A stretch of 32,673 nucleotides of DNA, taken from positions 1 through 32,673 of the forward strand of contig CAMJJD010000019.1 of NCBI GenBank assembly GCA_946406015.1, read 5' to 3'. This DNA is from an uncultured Bacteroidales bacterium. Its GTDB lineage: Bacteria; Bacteroidota; Bacteroidia; Bacteroidales; P3. Position numbers and translations under genes: made by a program. Positions within the stretch are counted from its first letter, which is position 1. Every line of letters starts with the position of its first letter. The notes beneath the pieces were generated by a model. The model was not told the DNA's origin, searched no databases, and worked only from the letters and a program-made list of their open reading frames with translations. Of this stretch, positions 5,823 to 13,699 are shown piece after piece.

Positions 5823-6428
5823 TCAATGTAGGTTTACGCCAATGATATTCATAAACTCCTCGCGGGTCTTGGGGTCTTTCATGAAGGCGCCCGTGAAGTC
5901 GCTGGTGGTAGTGACGCTGTTCTGCTTCTGCACGCCACGCATCGACATGCACATGTGCTGCGCCTCGATGACCACGGCCACACCGAGGGGGTTGAGCGTG
6001 TTCTGGATGCAGTCCTTGATTTGCTTGGTGAGGCGTTCCTGCACCTGCAAGCGACGGGCGTAGGCGTCGACCACCCGCGGTATCTTGCTCAGTCCGACGA
6101 TGGTACCGTTGGGGATGTAGGCCACATGAGCCTTGCCAACGAAAGGCACCATGTGGTGCTCACAGAGCGAATAGAGCTCGATGTCCTTCACGACAACCAT
6201 CTGCTTGTAGTCTTCATGGAACATCGCCGAGCGCAGAATCGTCTCGGGGTCGAGGTCGTAGCCATTGGTGAAGAAGAGCATGGCCTTGGCGATGCGCTCA
6301 GGGCTCTTGAGCAATCCCTCGCGTTCGGGATCCTCGCCCAGGAGCTTGAGGATGGCCTTGTAGTGCTCCGCCATCTCGGCCACGCACTGCTCATCGTATT
6401 TGTCTATCTTCTGGTATCCTAATTCCAT
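5823..6428 (-). CDS. folE: GTP cyclohydrolase I
   Basis: FolE converts GTP to 7,8-dihydroneopterin triphosphate, the first step to tetrahydrofolate, as a zinc-dependent decamer in the cytoplasm. The 201 residues match the usual length. Zinc ligands are visible as Cys89 and a following His in [20 protein letters not shown] (88-107) and Cys160 in [17 protein letters not shown] (155-171). The substrate-binding region includes [20 protein letters not shown] (112-131). It lies 23 bases downstream of rlmI on the same strand, so it is probably part of the rpe-rlmI-folE unit. ATG 6428 gives the normal N-terminus with the helix [20 protein letters not shown]. Confidence 0.97.
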   Translation of the reverse strand: MELGYQKIDKYDEQCVAEMAEHYKAILKLLGEDPEREGLLKSPERIAKAMLFFTNGYDLDPETILRSAMFHEDYKQMVVVKDIELYSLCEHHMVPFVGKAHVAYIPNGTIVGLSKIPRVVDAYARRLQVQERLTKQIKDCIQNTLNPLGVAVVIEAQHMCMSMRGVQKQNSVTTTSDFTGAFMKDPKTREEFMNIIGVNLH

Positions 6429-6451
6429 ATATCTGTTTAGTATCGTTTTTT

Positions 6452-7666
6452 CTATTCTACTTGCAATAAAAGCCCTTTCAGGTACTCACCCTCGGGGTGG
6501 TGGATGCTGACGGGGTGGTCCATGGCGTGGGGCAGCTGGCGCACGATGCGGACACGGCGGCCAGCATTCATAGCGGCGGTGAACACCATGGTTTGGAAGT
6601 CCTCCTTGCTCACGGCCTGGCTGCAGCTAAAGGTCATAAGCAAGCCACCGGGAGCAATCTTCTCCATGGCGCGCTGGTTGATGGAGCGGTAGCCCTTCAA
6701 GCCCTGCTGCAAGGAACGGTGGTTCTTGGCAAAAGCGGGTGGGTCGAGGATGATGAAATCGAACCCCCTCGCATAATCGCCTTTATCAATGGTATTCAGA
6801 TAGTCAAGCACATCGGCCACCACACCGCAATGGGGGGCATCAGTGCCGAAGTTCAGCTCCACATTACGGTTGCACAGGGTGATGGCTTTCTTGCTGATAT
6901 CCACGGTCTCCACATAGTCGGCACCACCCTTCAGGGCTGCCAAAGAGAAACCGCCAGTGTAGCCAAAGCAATTAAGAAGGCGGTGGTCAAATGCCAACTG
7001 CTGAACGAGAGCGCGGTTTTCGCGCTGATCGATGAAGAAACCCGTCTTCTGGCCTTCGTAGAAATTCACCATCAGACGTATGCCATTCTCCATAAGCTCA
7101 TTCTCCGCAATCTCCTCGCCCCATATAATGCCGTCCTGCACACCGCCACCTGGGACGGTGGCGCCACTCTTGTCAAATATAGCCTTGAGTGGGTAGCCGT
7201 GATATGCATGCAACTCGTTCACAAACAATTCTGTCAGCATTGGAAACAGGCGGTGCATACCCACCGAGTGGGCCTGCAGCACCAACACACCATTATACCA
7301 GTCGGTCACAAGGCCTGGCAGGTAGTCGCCCTCGGCATGGACAAGACGAAAGACATTGGTTCTTTCATCACCGAAGAAACCGAGTATGACACGATAGTTC
7401 ACAGCCGATTTGATGCGCCGACGAAGGATTTCCTCTATGGGGAGAGCCGCCTCCTGGACATCAAAGGTCAGCACTTTGCAGATGATGCTCTCCTGCTGGT
7501 AGTGGCCGGTAGCCATCCATTGGCCGCGGGCATCAACAACGTCAACAAGATCACCCTCTTGCGGCTCACCGTCGATACGTTTCACCGCACCCGAGAATAT
7601 CCACGGATGGCGGCGCAGGATGGCTTTCTCCTTGCCGGGGGCAATAATCAGCTGCGGACGGCTCAT
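6452..7666 (-). CDS. rlmI: 23S rRNA (cytosine-5) methyltransferase, RlmI family
   Basis: A 404-aa SAM-dependent RNA methyltransferase with an N-terminal PUA domain ([20 protein letters not shown], 6-25) and a Rossmann-fold catalytic domain. Motifs visible are FFIDQRENR (210-218), [19 protein letters not shown] (231-249), the SAM-binding acid in VETVDIS (252-258), LDPPAF (307-312) and the catalytic FSCS with Cys348. E. coli RlmI methylates C1962 of 23S rRNA; the exact target here is inferred from family. ATG 7666 overlaps the rpe stop as ATGA, so the two genes are translationally coupled. Confidence 0.92.
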   Translation of the reverse strand: MSRPQLIIAPGKEKAILRRHPWIFSGAVKRIDGEPQEGDLVDVVDARGQWMATGHYQQESIICKVLTFDVQEAALPIEEILRRRIKSAVNYRVILGFFGDERTNVFRLVHAEGDYLPGLVTDWYNGVLVLQAHSVGMHRLFPMLTELFVNELHAYHGYPLKAIFDKSGATVPGGGVQDGIIWGEEIAENELMENGIRLMVNFYEGQKTGFFIDQRENRALVQQLAFDHRLLNCFGYTGGFSLAALKGGADYVETVDISKKAITLCNRNVELNFGTDAPHCGVVADVLDYLNTIDKGDYARGFDFIILDPPAFAKNHRSLQQGLKGYRSINQRAMEKIAPGGLLMTFSCSQAVSKEDFQTMVFTAAMNAGRRVRIVRQLPHAMDHPVSIHHPEGEYLKGLLLQVE

Positions 7667-8307
7667 TGTTTCATCTGATGGATGGTGGCGGCGGGATCGT
7701 CGCTCTTGAAGACAGCGTTGCCGGCCACAAGGACGTCAGCACCGGCCTCGAAGAGCTTGATCGCGTTCTGCAGGTTGACACCGCCGTCGACCTCGATGAG
7801 GCATTGCGGATTCTTACGGTCACAAAGGGCGCGTAACTGGCGCACTTTGTTGTAGGTATTCTCGATGAACTTCTGCCCGCCGAAGCCGGGGTTGACACTC
7901 ATCAGCAGCACCACGTCGCACTCCTGGATGATATCCTCGAGCAAGCTTACAGGCGACGAAGGGTTGAGCACCACCCCACCCTTCATGCCAGCATCATGGA
8001 TGGCGTGGAGCACACGGTCGTGGTGGTGGCATGCCTCATAATGGATGGTGAGGATGGCGGCACCGGCGTCGCGGAAATCCTGCACATAGCGGCCGGGGTC
8101 CATAATCATCAGGTGTACGTCAAGCGGCTTCTGCGCATGCTTCTTGATGTGCTTCACGATAGGTTGGCCGAAGCTGATGTTGGGCACGAAGATGCCGTCC
8201 ATCACGTCAACGTGCAACCAGTCGCACTCCGAGGCGTTGAGCATCTCTATGTCGCGCTGCAGATTGCCGAAGTCGGCTGAGAGAAGTGAAGGCGAGATGA
8301 GTTTCAT
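7663..8307 (-). CDS. rpe: Ribulose-phosphate 3-epimerase
   Basis: Rpe interconverts ribulose 5-phosphate and xylulose 5-phosphate in the pentose phosphate pathway. The 214-aa TIM barrel shows every key element: ISPSLLSADFGNL (4-16), metal ligands His32 and Asp34 in LHVDVMDG (31-38), His65 in DVHLMI, the phosphate loop VNPGFGGQ (138-145) and Asp174 in EVDGGVN. The length is typical. The stop overlaps the rlmI start (ATGA). The upstream YitT-family stop is 24 bases away, so yitT, rpe, rlmI and folE are probably co-transcribed. Confidence 0.97.
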   Translation of the reverse strand: MKLISPSLLSADFGNLQRDIEMLNASECDWLHVDVMDGIFVPNISFGQPIVKHIKKHAQKPLDVHLMIMDPGRYVQDFRDAGAAILTIHYEACHHHDRVLHAIHDAGMKGGVVLNPSSPVSLLEDIIQECDVVLLMSVNPGFGGQKFIENTYNKVRQLRALCDRKNPQCLIEVDGGVNLQNAIKLFEAGADVLVAGNAVFKSDDPAATIHQMKQ

Positions 8308-8331
8308 GACGTTATATCGTTATTACGTTTT

Positions 8332-9222
8332 TTATAGTTTCAGTTTTTCAAAATTCTTACCATAGACACCCTGCGCCTTGTTCACGCTTATGAAGGCATT
8401 CTGGTCTATGCGATGGATAATCTGCATCACACGGGGCTTGTCGGTGCGGTGCACCATCATCAGGAGCACCTTCTGCTGCTGCTTGGTGAAGCAACCCTCG
8501 GCGTCAAGGAGTGTGGCGCCGCGGCCCACCTCCCTGGTCACCGCATCGGCAATTTCTTCATTCTTCTGCGAGAAGACCATAATCTGATAGCTCTGTTTGT
8601 TGCCGTCGAGCACAAGGTCGAGGACGTAGGTCATGGTGACCATCACGATATAGCCATAGATGACGTTGGTGATCTGGTGCGAGACGAAGAAGGAGCTGCC
8701 GATGATGAAGATGTCGAGGTACATGATGACCTTGCCGGGCGAGATGTTGTAGAACTTGCTGATGATAAGTGCGATGATGTCGGTGCCACCGCTGTTGCCC
8801 CCCATGGTGAAGGTGAGGCCGATGCCCGCGCCGCACAGGGCGCCGCCGATGAGGGCACACATGAAGGGCTCGAAGCCCATCTTGCCGTCAATCATAAAGA
8901 GGTTCTCTACATGCAGCACTTGCTGCCAGAGGATGAAGCACAGCGAACTCATCACGATGCCGTAGATGGTGTTGGCGCCGAACCTGGAGCCAAGGACCTT
9001 GAAGCCTATGGCAAGGAGGATGGCATTGATGATGAAGTTGAGCACACCGATTGGCAACGGCACACCGGCGGCGATGTTGAGCACTGACGAGATACCGCTC
9101 ACGCCGCCACCCACTATCTTGGCCGGCAGCATGAAGGCCGACCATGCGAAGGTGTAGACCAGAATACCCACCGTGATGAGCAGGTAGGAAAGGATTTCTT
9201 TTTTGATGTCTTTGGTTTTCAT
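8332..9222 (-). CDS. YitT family integral membrane protein
   Basis: A 296-aa membrane protein with about five to six helices followed by a cytoplasmic DUF2179 domain. The membrane part has the family signatures AFMLPAKIVGGGVSGISSVL (29-48), a GAGIGLTFTMGGNSGGTDII block near the middle and IYGYIVMVTMTYVLDLVL. The DUF2179 part (SYQIMVFSQKNEEIADAV, GATLLDAEG, VHRTDKPRVMQIIHRID) resembles a small ligand-binding module. The role of the family is not settled; transport is assumed. It starts 3 bases after the yggS stop, so the pair is surely co-transcribed. Confidence 0.92.
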   Translation of the reverse strand: MKTKDIKKEILSYLLITVGILVYTFAWSAFMLPAKIVGGGVSGISSVLNIAAGVPLPIGVLNFIINAILLAIGFKVLGSRFGANTIYGIVMSSLCFILWQQVLHVENLFMIDGKMGFEPFMCALIGGALCGAGIGLTFTMGGNSGGTDIIALIISKFYNISPGKVIMYLDIFIIGSSFFVSHQITNVIYGYIVMVTMTYVLDLVLDGNKQSYQIMVFSQKNEEIADAVTREVGRGATLLDAEGCFTKQQQKVLLMMVHRTDKPRVMQIIHRIDQNAFISVNKAQGVYGKNFEKLKL

Positions 9223-9225
9223 ATA

Positions 9226-9897
9226 CTATTTCTTGCTATAATCTCTTGCTCCGAAAATGCTGCTGCCGATGCGCACCAGCGTGCTGCCCTCCTCGACGGC
9301 TATCGGGTAGTCGTGGCTCATGCCCATCGACACGGTGTCGAACCAGGGCATGTCGGCGAAGGCCTGCTGCTTGAGGCTGTCGAAGAAACGCCTCACCTCA
9401 CGGAAGTCGGCACGCACCCGCTCGAGGTCATCGGTATTCGAAGCCATACCCATCAGGCCGCGTACCCTTACATGCGGCAACACCAGCTGTGCCAGCTCAT
9501 GGGGTTCGTCGAGGTCCTCGGGGGCGAAGCCGAACTTGGTCTCTTCCTTGGCAACATGGACCTGCAGCAACACGTCGACAGTACGTTCCACTTTGGCGGC
9601 CGCACGCTCCACCTCTTCCAGATGCGCTATCGAGTCGACGCCATGTATCATGCTCACAAAGGAGATGTAATATTTCAGCTGCTTGCCCTGCAGGTGGCCG
9701 ATGAAATGCCACTCGATGTCTTTGGGCAACACGGCAGCCTTGTCGCGCAACTCGGTGGCATAGTTCTCGCCAAAAACACGCTGGCCCGCATTGTAAGCCT
9801 CCATGATATCCTCCACGGGCTTGAGTTTGCTCACCGCCACCAGCGTCACCCCCTCGGGCAACGAGGCACGTATCTTGGCTATATTCTCTGCTATCAT
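9226..9897 (-). CDS. YggS family pyridoxal phosphate homeostasis protein
   Basis: A 223-aa PLP-binding protein with the fold of the alanine racemase N-terminal barrel. The PLP lysine is Lys24 in LVAVSKLKP (19-27). Other family marks are VFGENYATEL, EWHFIGHLQGKQLK, GVDSIAHLEEVERAA, KFGFAPEDL, GLMGMAS and the C-terminal SMGMSHDYPIAVEEGSTLVR followed by IGSSIFGARDY. Homologues keep PLP pools balanced and have no clear enzyme activity. A 44-base spacer separates it from topB; YitT follows after 3 bases. Confidence 0.94.
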   Translation of the reverse strand: MIAENIAKIRASLPEGVTLVAVSKLKPVEDIMEAYNAGQRVFGENYATELRDKAAVLPKDIEWHFIGHLQGKQLKYYISFVSMIHGVDSIAHLEEVERAAAKVERTVDVLLQVHVAKEETKFGFAPEDLDEPHELAQLVLPHVRVRGLMGMASNTDDLERVRADFREVRRFFDSLKQQAFADMPWFDTVSMGMSHDYPIAVEEGSTLVRIGSSIFGARDYSKK

Positions 9898-9941
9898 AAT
9901 ATTTATTAACGCGGCCTTTCCCGTTATATTGTGTCTAGTTA

Positions 9942-11756
9942 TTATGAATATTGCATCCTGCGGGTGCCGTCGGCTATCACCTCCTGCACCAGCTGGACGG
10001 TCTGCTGTTTCAGTTCATCGACAAACTGTGCTGCCGAGAACTTGTGCGCCTCGATGTCGCGCAGCTTCTTCTCCCACTGACCTGTGAGCTCGGCGCTTTT
10101 GAGCAGTTCCTCCTGTATGACGCCAATGAGCGCAATGCCCGTGGGCGTAGGCTCCAAGCTTTTACGTACCTTACTGATGTACTGCCGCTTATAGAGAGTC
10201 TCGATGATAGCGGCACGCGTCGAAGGGCGGCCGATGCCGTTGGCTTTGAGGGCATCGCGCAACTCCTCGTTGTCGACCATCTTACCAGCAGTTTCCATAG
10301 CACGGAGCAGCGTAGCCTCGGTATAGGGCTTGGGAGGAACAGTCTGTTTCTCTGTCAACGTCGGTTCATGGGGTCCATGCTCGCCTTGCTCGAATTTGGG
10401 CAAGGTCTGCTCCTTGTCGTCCGACTTGTCAGACTGTTCCGACTCGTCCGACTGCTCCGAACGGCCTCCAAAAACCACCCGCCACCCTTCATCCAGTATC
10501 TGCTTTCCGGTGGCCTTGAACTCAACCTCCTCCACCTCGCCAAGGACGGTGGTCGTGCTGAACTTGCAGTCAGGGTAGAAGACAGCGATAAAGCGACGTG
10601 TCACCATGTCGTAGACTCGTTTCTCATCGATGCTGAGACTGACATTTTGAGGATTCTGACCCGTGGGAATGATGGCATGGTGATCAGTCACCTTGCTGCT
10701 GTCGAAAACCTTCTTGCTTTTCTTCAGTTTCTTGCCCATCAGAGGCTGAACCAACGGGGCGTATGGCGTGATGCCCTGCAGAATCTGCGGACACTTGGCA
10801 TAGACGTCGTCGGAAAGGTAAGGGGTGTCGACACGGGGATAGGTGGTAAGTTTTTTCTCGTAGAGGCTCTGGATGTGCTTCAGGGTGTCGTCGGCCGAAA
10901 AACTGTACTTCTTGTTGCACTCCACCTGCAGGCTAGTCAAGTCGAACAGTCGCGGCGGGGCCTCGGTACCAGCCTTCTGTTGTATGTCTGTGACGGTAAA
11001 TTCCTTGCCCTTGATGGCATCCATGGCCTTCTGTCCTTCCTCCAAATTCTTCATCTTGCCTTTGGTGGAACTGAAGGTCACATTGCGGTATACCGTGGAT
11101 AACACCCAGTATCTCTCGGGCTTGAAATTCTTGATTTCGAAATGGCGCTTCACAATCATGGCCAGTGTGGGTGTCTGTACACGACCAATGCTGAGTATCT
11201 GCCCTTTGGCCTGGGCGAAGCGCAGCGTATAGAGACGTGTGGCGTTCATGCCCAGCAGCCAGTCGCCTATGGCGCGGCAAAGTCCCGCTTCATAGAGACT
11301 CTGGTATTCGTCCTGCGGCTTGAGGTTGGCAAAGGCTTCGCGGATAGCCTCCTCGGTGAGGCTACTCACCCACAAGCGTTGCACAGGACAGGTGGCCTTG
11401 GCCTTCTGCATCACCCAACGCTGGATGAGCTCACCCTCCTGGCCCGCATCACCGCAGTTGATGATGCCGTCGGCAGCCTGCATCAGCCGTTCGATGACAG
11501 CAAACTGTTTCTTGTAAGTGTCATTCTCTATCAGTTTGATTCCAAAGCGCGACGGTATCATTGGCAGCGCCGAGAGACTCCACCGTTTCCAATAGTCGGT
11601 ATAGTCCTGTGGTTCCTTGAGGGTGCAGAGGTGGCCGTAGGTCCAGGTCACCTGGTAGCCATTACCCTCCATATAGCCATCGTGCGAAGCATTGGCGCCC
11701 AACACCTTGGCGATCTCTCTAGCCACACTTGGCTTCTCTGCAATACAAACAATCAT
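9942..11756 (-). CDS. topB: DNA topoisomerase III (type IA)
   Basis: TopB relaxes negative supercoils and decatenates DNA through a single-strand break. The 604 residues open with the Toprim domain (IVCIAEKPSVAREIAKVLGA, 2-21, catalytic Glu7) and the DAGQEGELIQR motif (103-113). The ILSIGRVQTPTLAMIV strand pair (187-202) follows, then the active-site Tyr306 in KLTTYPRVDTPYLSDD, VTDHHAIIPTG (357-367) and GIGRPSTRAAIIETL near 510-525. There is no C-terminal zinc region. Residues 433-447 (SEQSDESEQSDKSDD) are an acidic low-complexity segment written by a GTCCGACT repeat, between the KATGKQILDEGWRVVFGG strand and the next conserved block. prmA ends 12 bases upstream. Confidence 0.95.
   Translation of the reverse strand: MIVCIAEKPSVAREIAKVLGANASHDGYMEGNGYQVTWTYGHLCTLKEPQDYTDYWKRWSLSALPMIPSRFGIKLIENDTYKKQFAVIERLMQAADGIINCGDAGQEGELIQRWVMQKAKATCPVQRLWVSSLTEEAIREAFANLKPQDEYQSLYEAGLCRAIGDWLLGMNATRLYTLRFAQAKGQILSIGRVQTPTLAMIVKRHFEIKNFKPERYWVLSTVYRNVTFSSTKGKMKNLEEGQKAMDAIKGKEFTVTDIQQKAGTEAPPRLFDLTSLQVECNKKYSFSADDTLKHIQSLYEKKLTTYPRVDTPYLSDDVYAKCPQILQGITPYAPLVQPLMGKKLKKSKKVFDSSKVTDHHAIIPTGQNPQNVSLSIDEKRVYDMVTRRFIAVFYPDCKFSTTTVLGEVEEVEFKATGKQILDEGWRVVFGGRSEQSDESEQSDKSDDKEQTLPKFEQGEHGPHEPTLTEKQTVPPKPYTEATLLRAMETAGKMVDNEELRDALKANGIGRPSTRAAIIETLYKRQYISKVRKSLEPTPTGIALIGVIQEELLKSAELTGQWEKKLRDIEAHKFSAAQFVDELKQQTVQLVQEVIADGTRRMQYS
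10412..10462. repeat. In-frame GTCCGACTG 9-nt repeat inside topB
   Basis: Five degenerate 9-base units (GTCCGACTT, GTCAGACTG, TTCCGACTC, GTCCGACTG, CTCCGAAC) encode SEQSDESEQSDKSDD on the minus strand. The 9-base period keeps the frame. Confidence 0.8.
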
Positions 11757-11760
11757 GACT

Positions 11761-11792
11761 GTTAAGAGTTAAGATTTTTCAACTCTTAACTG
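11761..11792. repeat. GAGTTAA repeat at the prmA stop codon
   Basis: GTTAAGAGTTAAGA, then TTTTTC and the inverted AACTCTTAAC. The minus-strand stop of prmA is TCT TAA inside the block. The two halves can fold as a short hairpin. Confidence 0.75.
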
Positions 11793-12608
11793 AAGTGCAC
11801 TCCAGCCGTCGCGGTTTTTCTTGTCCTCGAACATTAGTCCCAGTTCATTGGCTTTAGCTATGAGCACACCTTCGTCGGCCTCGTAGAAGCCGCTGAGCAG
11901 CAACGTGCCACCAGGGTTGAGCACCGCGGCATAACGGTCCATATCGTTCAGCAGGATATTGCGGTTGATATTAGCGATGACGACGTCGAAGTTGCCCTGC
12001 AAGCTGTTGGCATCACCCAGTTTAAGGGTGAGTTCCACTCCATTTGAAGCAGCGTTCTCTCGGGCGTTGTTGAAAGCCCATTCGTCAATATCCACGCCTT
12101 CCACATAGGCTGCACCACGCATCTTGGCCAGGATACCCAGCACTGCAGTACCGCAGCCCATATCAAGCACCCGACGGCCCGCCATCGGCAGTTCGGCCAC
12201 ATAGCTGAGCATCATGTAGGTGGTAGGGTGATGGGCTGTACCGAAACTCATCTTGGGTTCTATAATCAACTCGTAGTCCACATCTTCACGATGGGGGTGG
12301 AAGGGCGCACGCACCCAGACGCTACCGCCGTTGTACTGCACGAGGACAGCTTTGTGTTCCTTCTCCCATTCAGCATTCCAGTCGCGGTCCACCATCTCGG
12401 CGACCTCGTAGTGCAGCGGCACGGGAAAGGCCTGCACGGTGGAGGCAAGCCACCCAGCGTCATACTGCGACGCCTGCACATAGGCCTTCAAGCCTTCCTT
12501 CGTCTCCACAAAACTCTCGTATGGTCCCTCGTTACCCAGTGCATCAACCAGCAAGTCTCGGAACAGCTCCGTCGACTCCATCGTAAAAGTCACTTCTATA
12601 TACTTCAT
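11769..12608 (-). CDS. prmA: Ribosomal protein L11 methyltransferase
   Basis: PrmA trimethylates lysines and the N-terminus of ribosomal protein L11 using SAM. The 279-aa protein has the N-terminal substrate domain (YIEVTFTMESTELFRDLLVD, 3-22; DRDWNAEWEKEHKAVLV, 74-90) and a C-terminal methyltransferase domain with EPKMSFGTAHHPTTYMML (117-134), VLDMGCGTAVLGILA (147-161), VDIDEWA (172-178) and NINRNILL (213-220), the NxxxxxL-type active-site loop. It lies 24 bases after truA, and topB follows after 12 bases. ATG 12608 gives the standard N-terminus. Confidence 0.95.
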   Translation of the reverse strand: MKYIEVTFTMESTELFRDLLVDALGNEGPYESFVETKEGLKAYVQASQYDAGWLASTVQAFPVPLHYEVAEMVDRDWNAEWEKEHKAVLVQYNGGSVWVRAPFHPHREDVDYELIIEPKMSFGTAHHPTTYMMLSYVAELPMAGRRVLDMGCGTAVLGILAKMRGAAYVEGVDIDEWAFNNARENAASNGVELTLKLGDANSLQGNFDVVIANINRNILLNDMDRYAAVLNPGGTLLLSGFYEADEGVLIAKANELGLMFEDKKNRDGWSALQLRVEKS

Positions 12609-12641
12609 AATCCTTAACCTTTAACCCTTAACTCATAACTG
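12609..12641. repeat. GGTTAAG-type repeat spanning the truA stop and the prmA leader
   Basis: CCTTAACCTTTAACCCTTAAC and a following ACTCATAAC; on the minus strand the truA stop TGA falls inside GTTATGAGTTAAGGG. The block forms the whole truA-prmA spacer. Confidence 0.75.
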
Positions 12642-13457
12642 CCAAGGGTATTCCACCTTGGTCAGGAAGAGACCGCAGGCCGGCATGCTCACGCCCGCCG
12701 CACAGCGGTCTTTCTTTTCTATAATTTCACGCAGCCCGTTGATGGTGAGTTTGCCGTGTCCCACGTCGAGCAGCGTACCCGTAACGCTCCGCACCATATT
12801 GCGCAGGAATCGGTTGCTGCGAATGGTGAATACCCACTCATACTCAGTTATGAGTTCTGAGTTATGAGTTATGAGTCTTTCATCTGCGTCAGCCTCACTC
12901 TTATCTTTTAACTCACAATTCTTAACTGGCACGAAGTCCCACCGGGCTTCGGATAGGTAGCAGATATTCGTCTTCACTTGCGTGTGCAGCTTGGCGAAGC
13001 TGGTGAAGTCATCGTACTCCATCAGCACACGGGCAGCCTCGTTCATTTTGTCAAGGTCGGGACTGAAATAGATGCGGCAATACTGTCCTTGGCGGAACGG
13101 CAGACGACGGTCGCTCACGTGGTACTGGTAGGTACGCGCGGTGGCGTCGAAGCGCGCATGGGCATTGTCAGCCACCGGGAAGATATCGTAGATGGCTATA
13201 TCCGGCGGCAGCAGGTTATTCAGTTTGAACACCAGCTGGCCACAGTCGACGGCACTTTCAGCGTCAAAGTGCGCGTAAAAGTCGCTGGCATGTACTCCTG
13301 TGTCGGTACGACCACACCCTACCACGGCGACAGGCTGTCGCAGCAGTGTAGAGAGCGCCTTCTCGAGGGTCTCCTGCACCGTCGGCAGGTTCGGCTGCGT
13401 CTGCCAGCCGTTGTAATTCGCTCCGTTATAGGCCAGATGTATAAAATAGCGTCCCAT
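12633..13457 (-). CDS. truA: tRNA pseudouridine(38-40) synthase TruA with repeat-encoded insertion
   Basis: TruA makes pseudouridine at positions 38-40 of the tRNA anticodon arm. Visible are YNGANYNGWQTQPNLPTVQE (10-29), the catalytic Asp52 in GCGRTDTGVHASDF (47-60), ATARTYQYHV (105-114), and FTIRSNRFLRNMVRSVTGTL (210-229). The protein is 274 aa, longer than the family because of about 27 extra residues (179-205, KNCELKDKSEADADERLITH and onward). These are written by TTATGAG/GTTAAAAG repeat and sit between the strands ARWDFVPV and EYEWVFTI. The reading frame is kept, so the gene is probably functional. A Bacteroidota promoter lies so close upstream that the transcript would be almost leaderless. 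The stop codon is also in repeat. Confidence 0.95.
   Translation of the reverse strand: MGRYFIHLAYNGANYNGWQTQPNLPTVQETLEKALSTLLRQPVAVVGCGRTDTGVHASDFYAHFDAESAVDCGQLVFKLNNLLPPDIAIYDIFPVADNAHARFDATARTYQYHVSDRRLPFRQGQYCRIYFSPDLDKMNEAARVLMEYDDFTSFAKLHTQVKTNICYLSEARWDFVPVKNCELKDKSEADADERLITHNSELITEYEWVFTIRSNRFLRNMVRSVTGTLLDVGHGKLTINGLREIIEKKDRCAAGVSMPACGLFLTKVEYPWQL
12843..12923. repeat. In-frame GAGTTATGAGTT-type repeat inside truA
   Basis: GAGTTATGAGTTATGAGT (7-base period), a non-repetitive middle of about 30 bases containing CTGCGTCAGCC, and then TTTTAACTCACAATTCTTAAC in the opposite sense. The two outer parts are of the spacer repeat families. Together they add about 27 residues to TruA. Confidence 0.8.
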
Positions 13458-13467
13458 ATTTCAATCT

Positions 13468-13500
13468 GCAAAGATACGACTTTTATTTCATTCCACCAAG
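13468..13500 (-). promoter_or_regulatory. truA promoter (TTG-N20-TATCTTTG)
   Basis: On the minus strand TTG (13499-13497), 20 bases, then TATCTTTGC (13476-13468). The expected start site is only about 5-7 bases before ATG 13457. Confidence 0.65.
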
Positions 13501-13503
13501 CAC

Positions 13504-13540
13504 AAAAAAACTAAAGCCTCCCTTTTCAGGAGAGGCTTCG
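13504..13540 (-). terminator. Terminator of tRNA-Glu
   Basis: On the minus strand AAGCCTC pairs with GAGGCTT around a loop containing TCCTGAAAAGG, followed by TAG and seven Ts. It starts directly after the tRNA. Confidence 0.85.
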
Positions 13541-13614
13541 TACCGCATATCAGAGTCGAACTGATGATCTTCTGCGTGAGAGGCAGATGTCCTGGACCAC
13601 TAGACGAATGCGGC
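13541..13614 (-). tRNA. tRNA-Glu (anticodon CTC)
   Basis: The 74 bases fold as a full cloverleaf: acceptor GCCGCAT with ATGCGGT (one G-U pair), D arm GTCT/GGAC, anticodon stem TCTGC/GCAGA, loop CTCTCAC with anticodon CTC (13578-13580), T arm ATCAG-TTCGACT-CTGAT, discriminator A. CCA is not encoded. CTC reads GAG codons, and the D arm is like that of E. coli tRNA-Glu. Confidence 0.93.
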
Positions 13615-13660
13615 AGTTTTAAGGGTCACTTCCAACCACGTTCTTTTGTTGAAAGCGGGT

Positions 13661-13693
13661 GCAAAAGTACGAACATTTTTTGGACTGGCCAAA
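13661..13693 (-). promoter_or_regulatory. tRNA-Glu promoter (TTTG-N20-TACTTTTG)
   Basis: On the minus strand TTTG (13693-13690), exactly 20 bases, then TACTTTTGC (13669-13661). It matches the Bacteroidota consensus in both boxes and spacing. Transcription would begin about 40 bases before the tRNA. Confidence 0.82.
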
Positions 13694-13699
13694 TATTTT

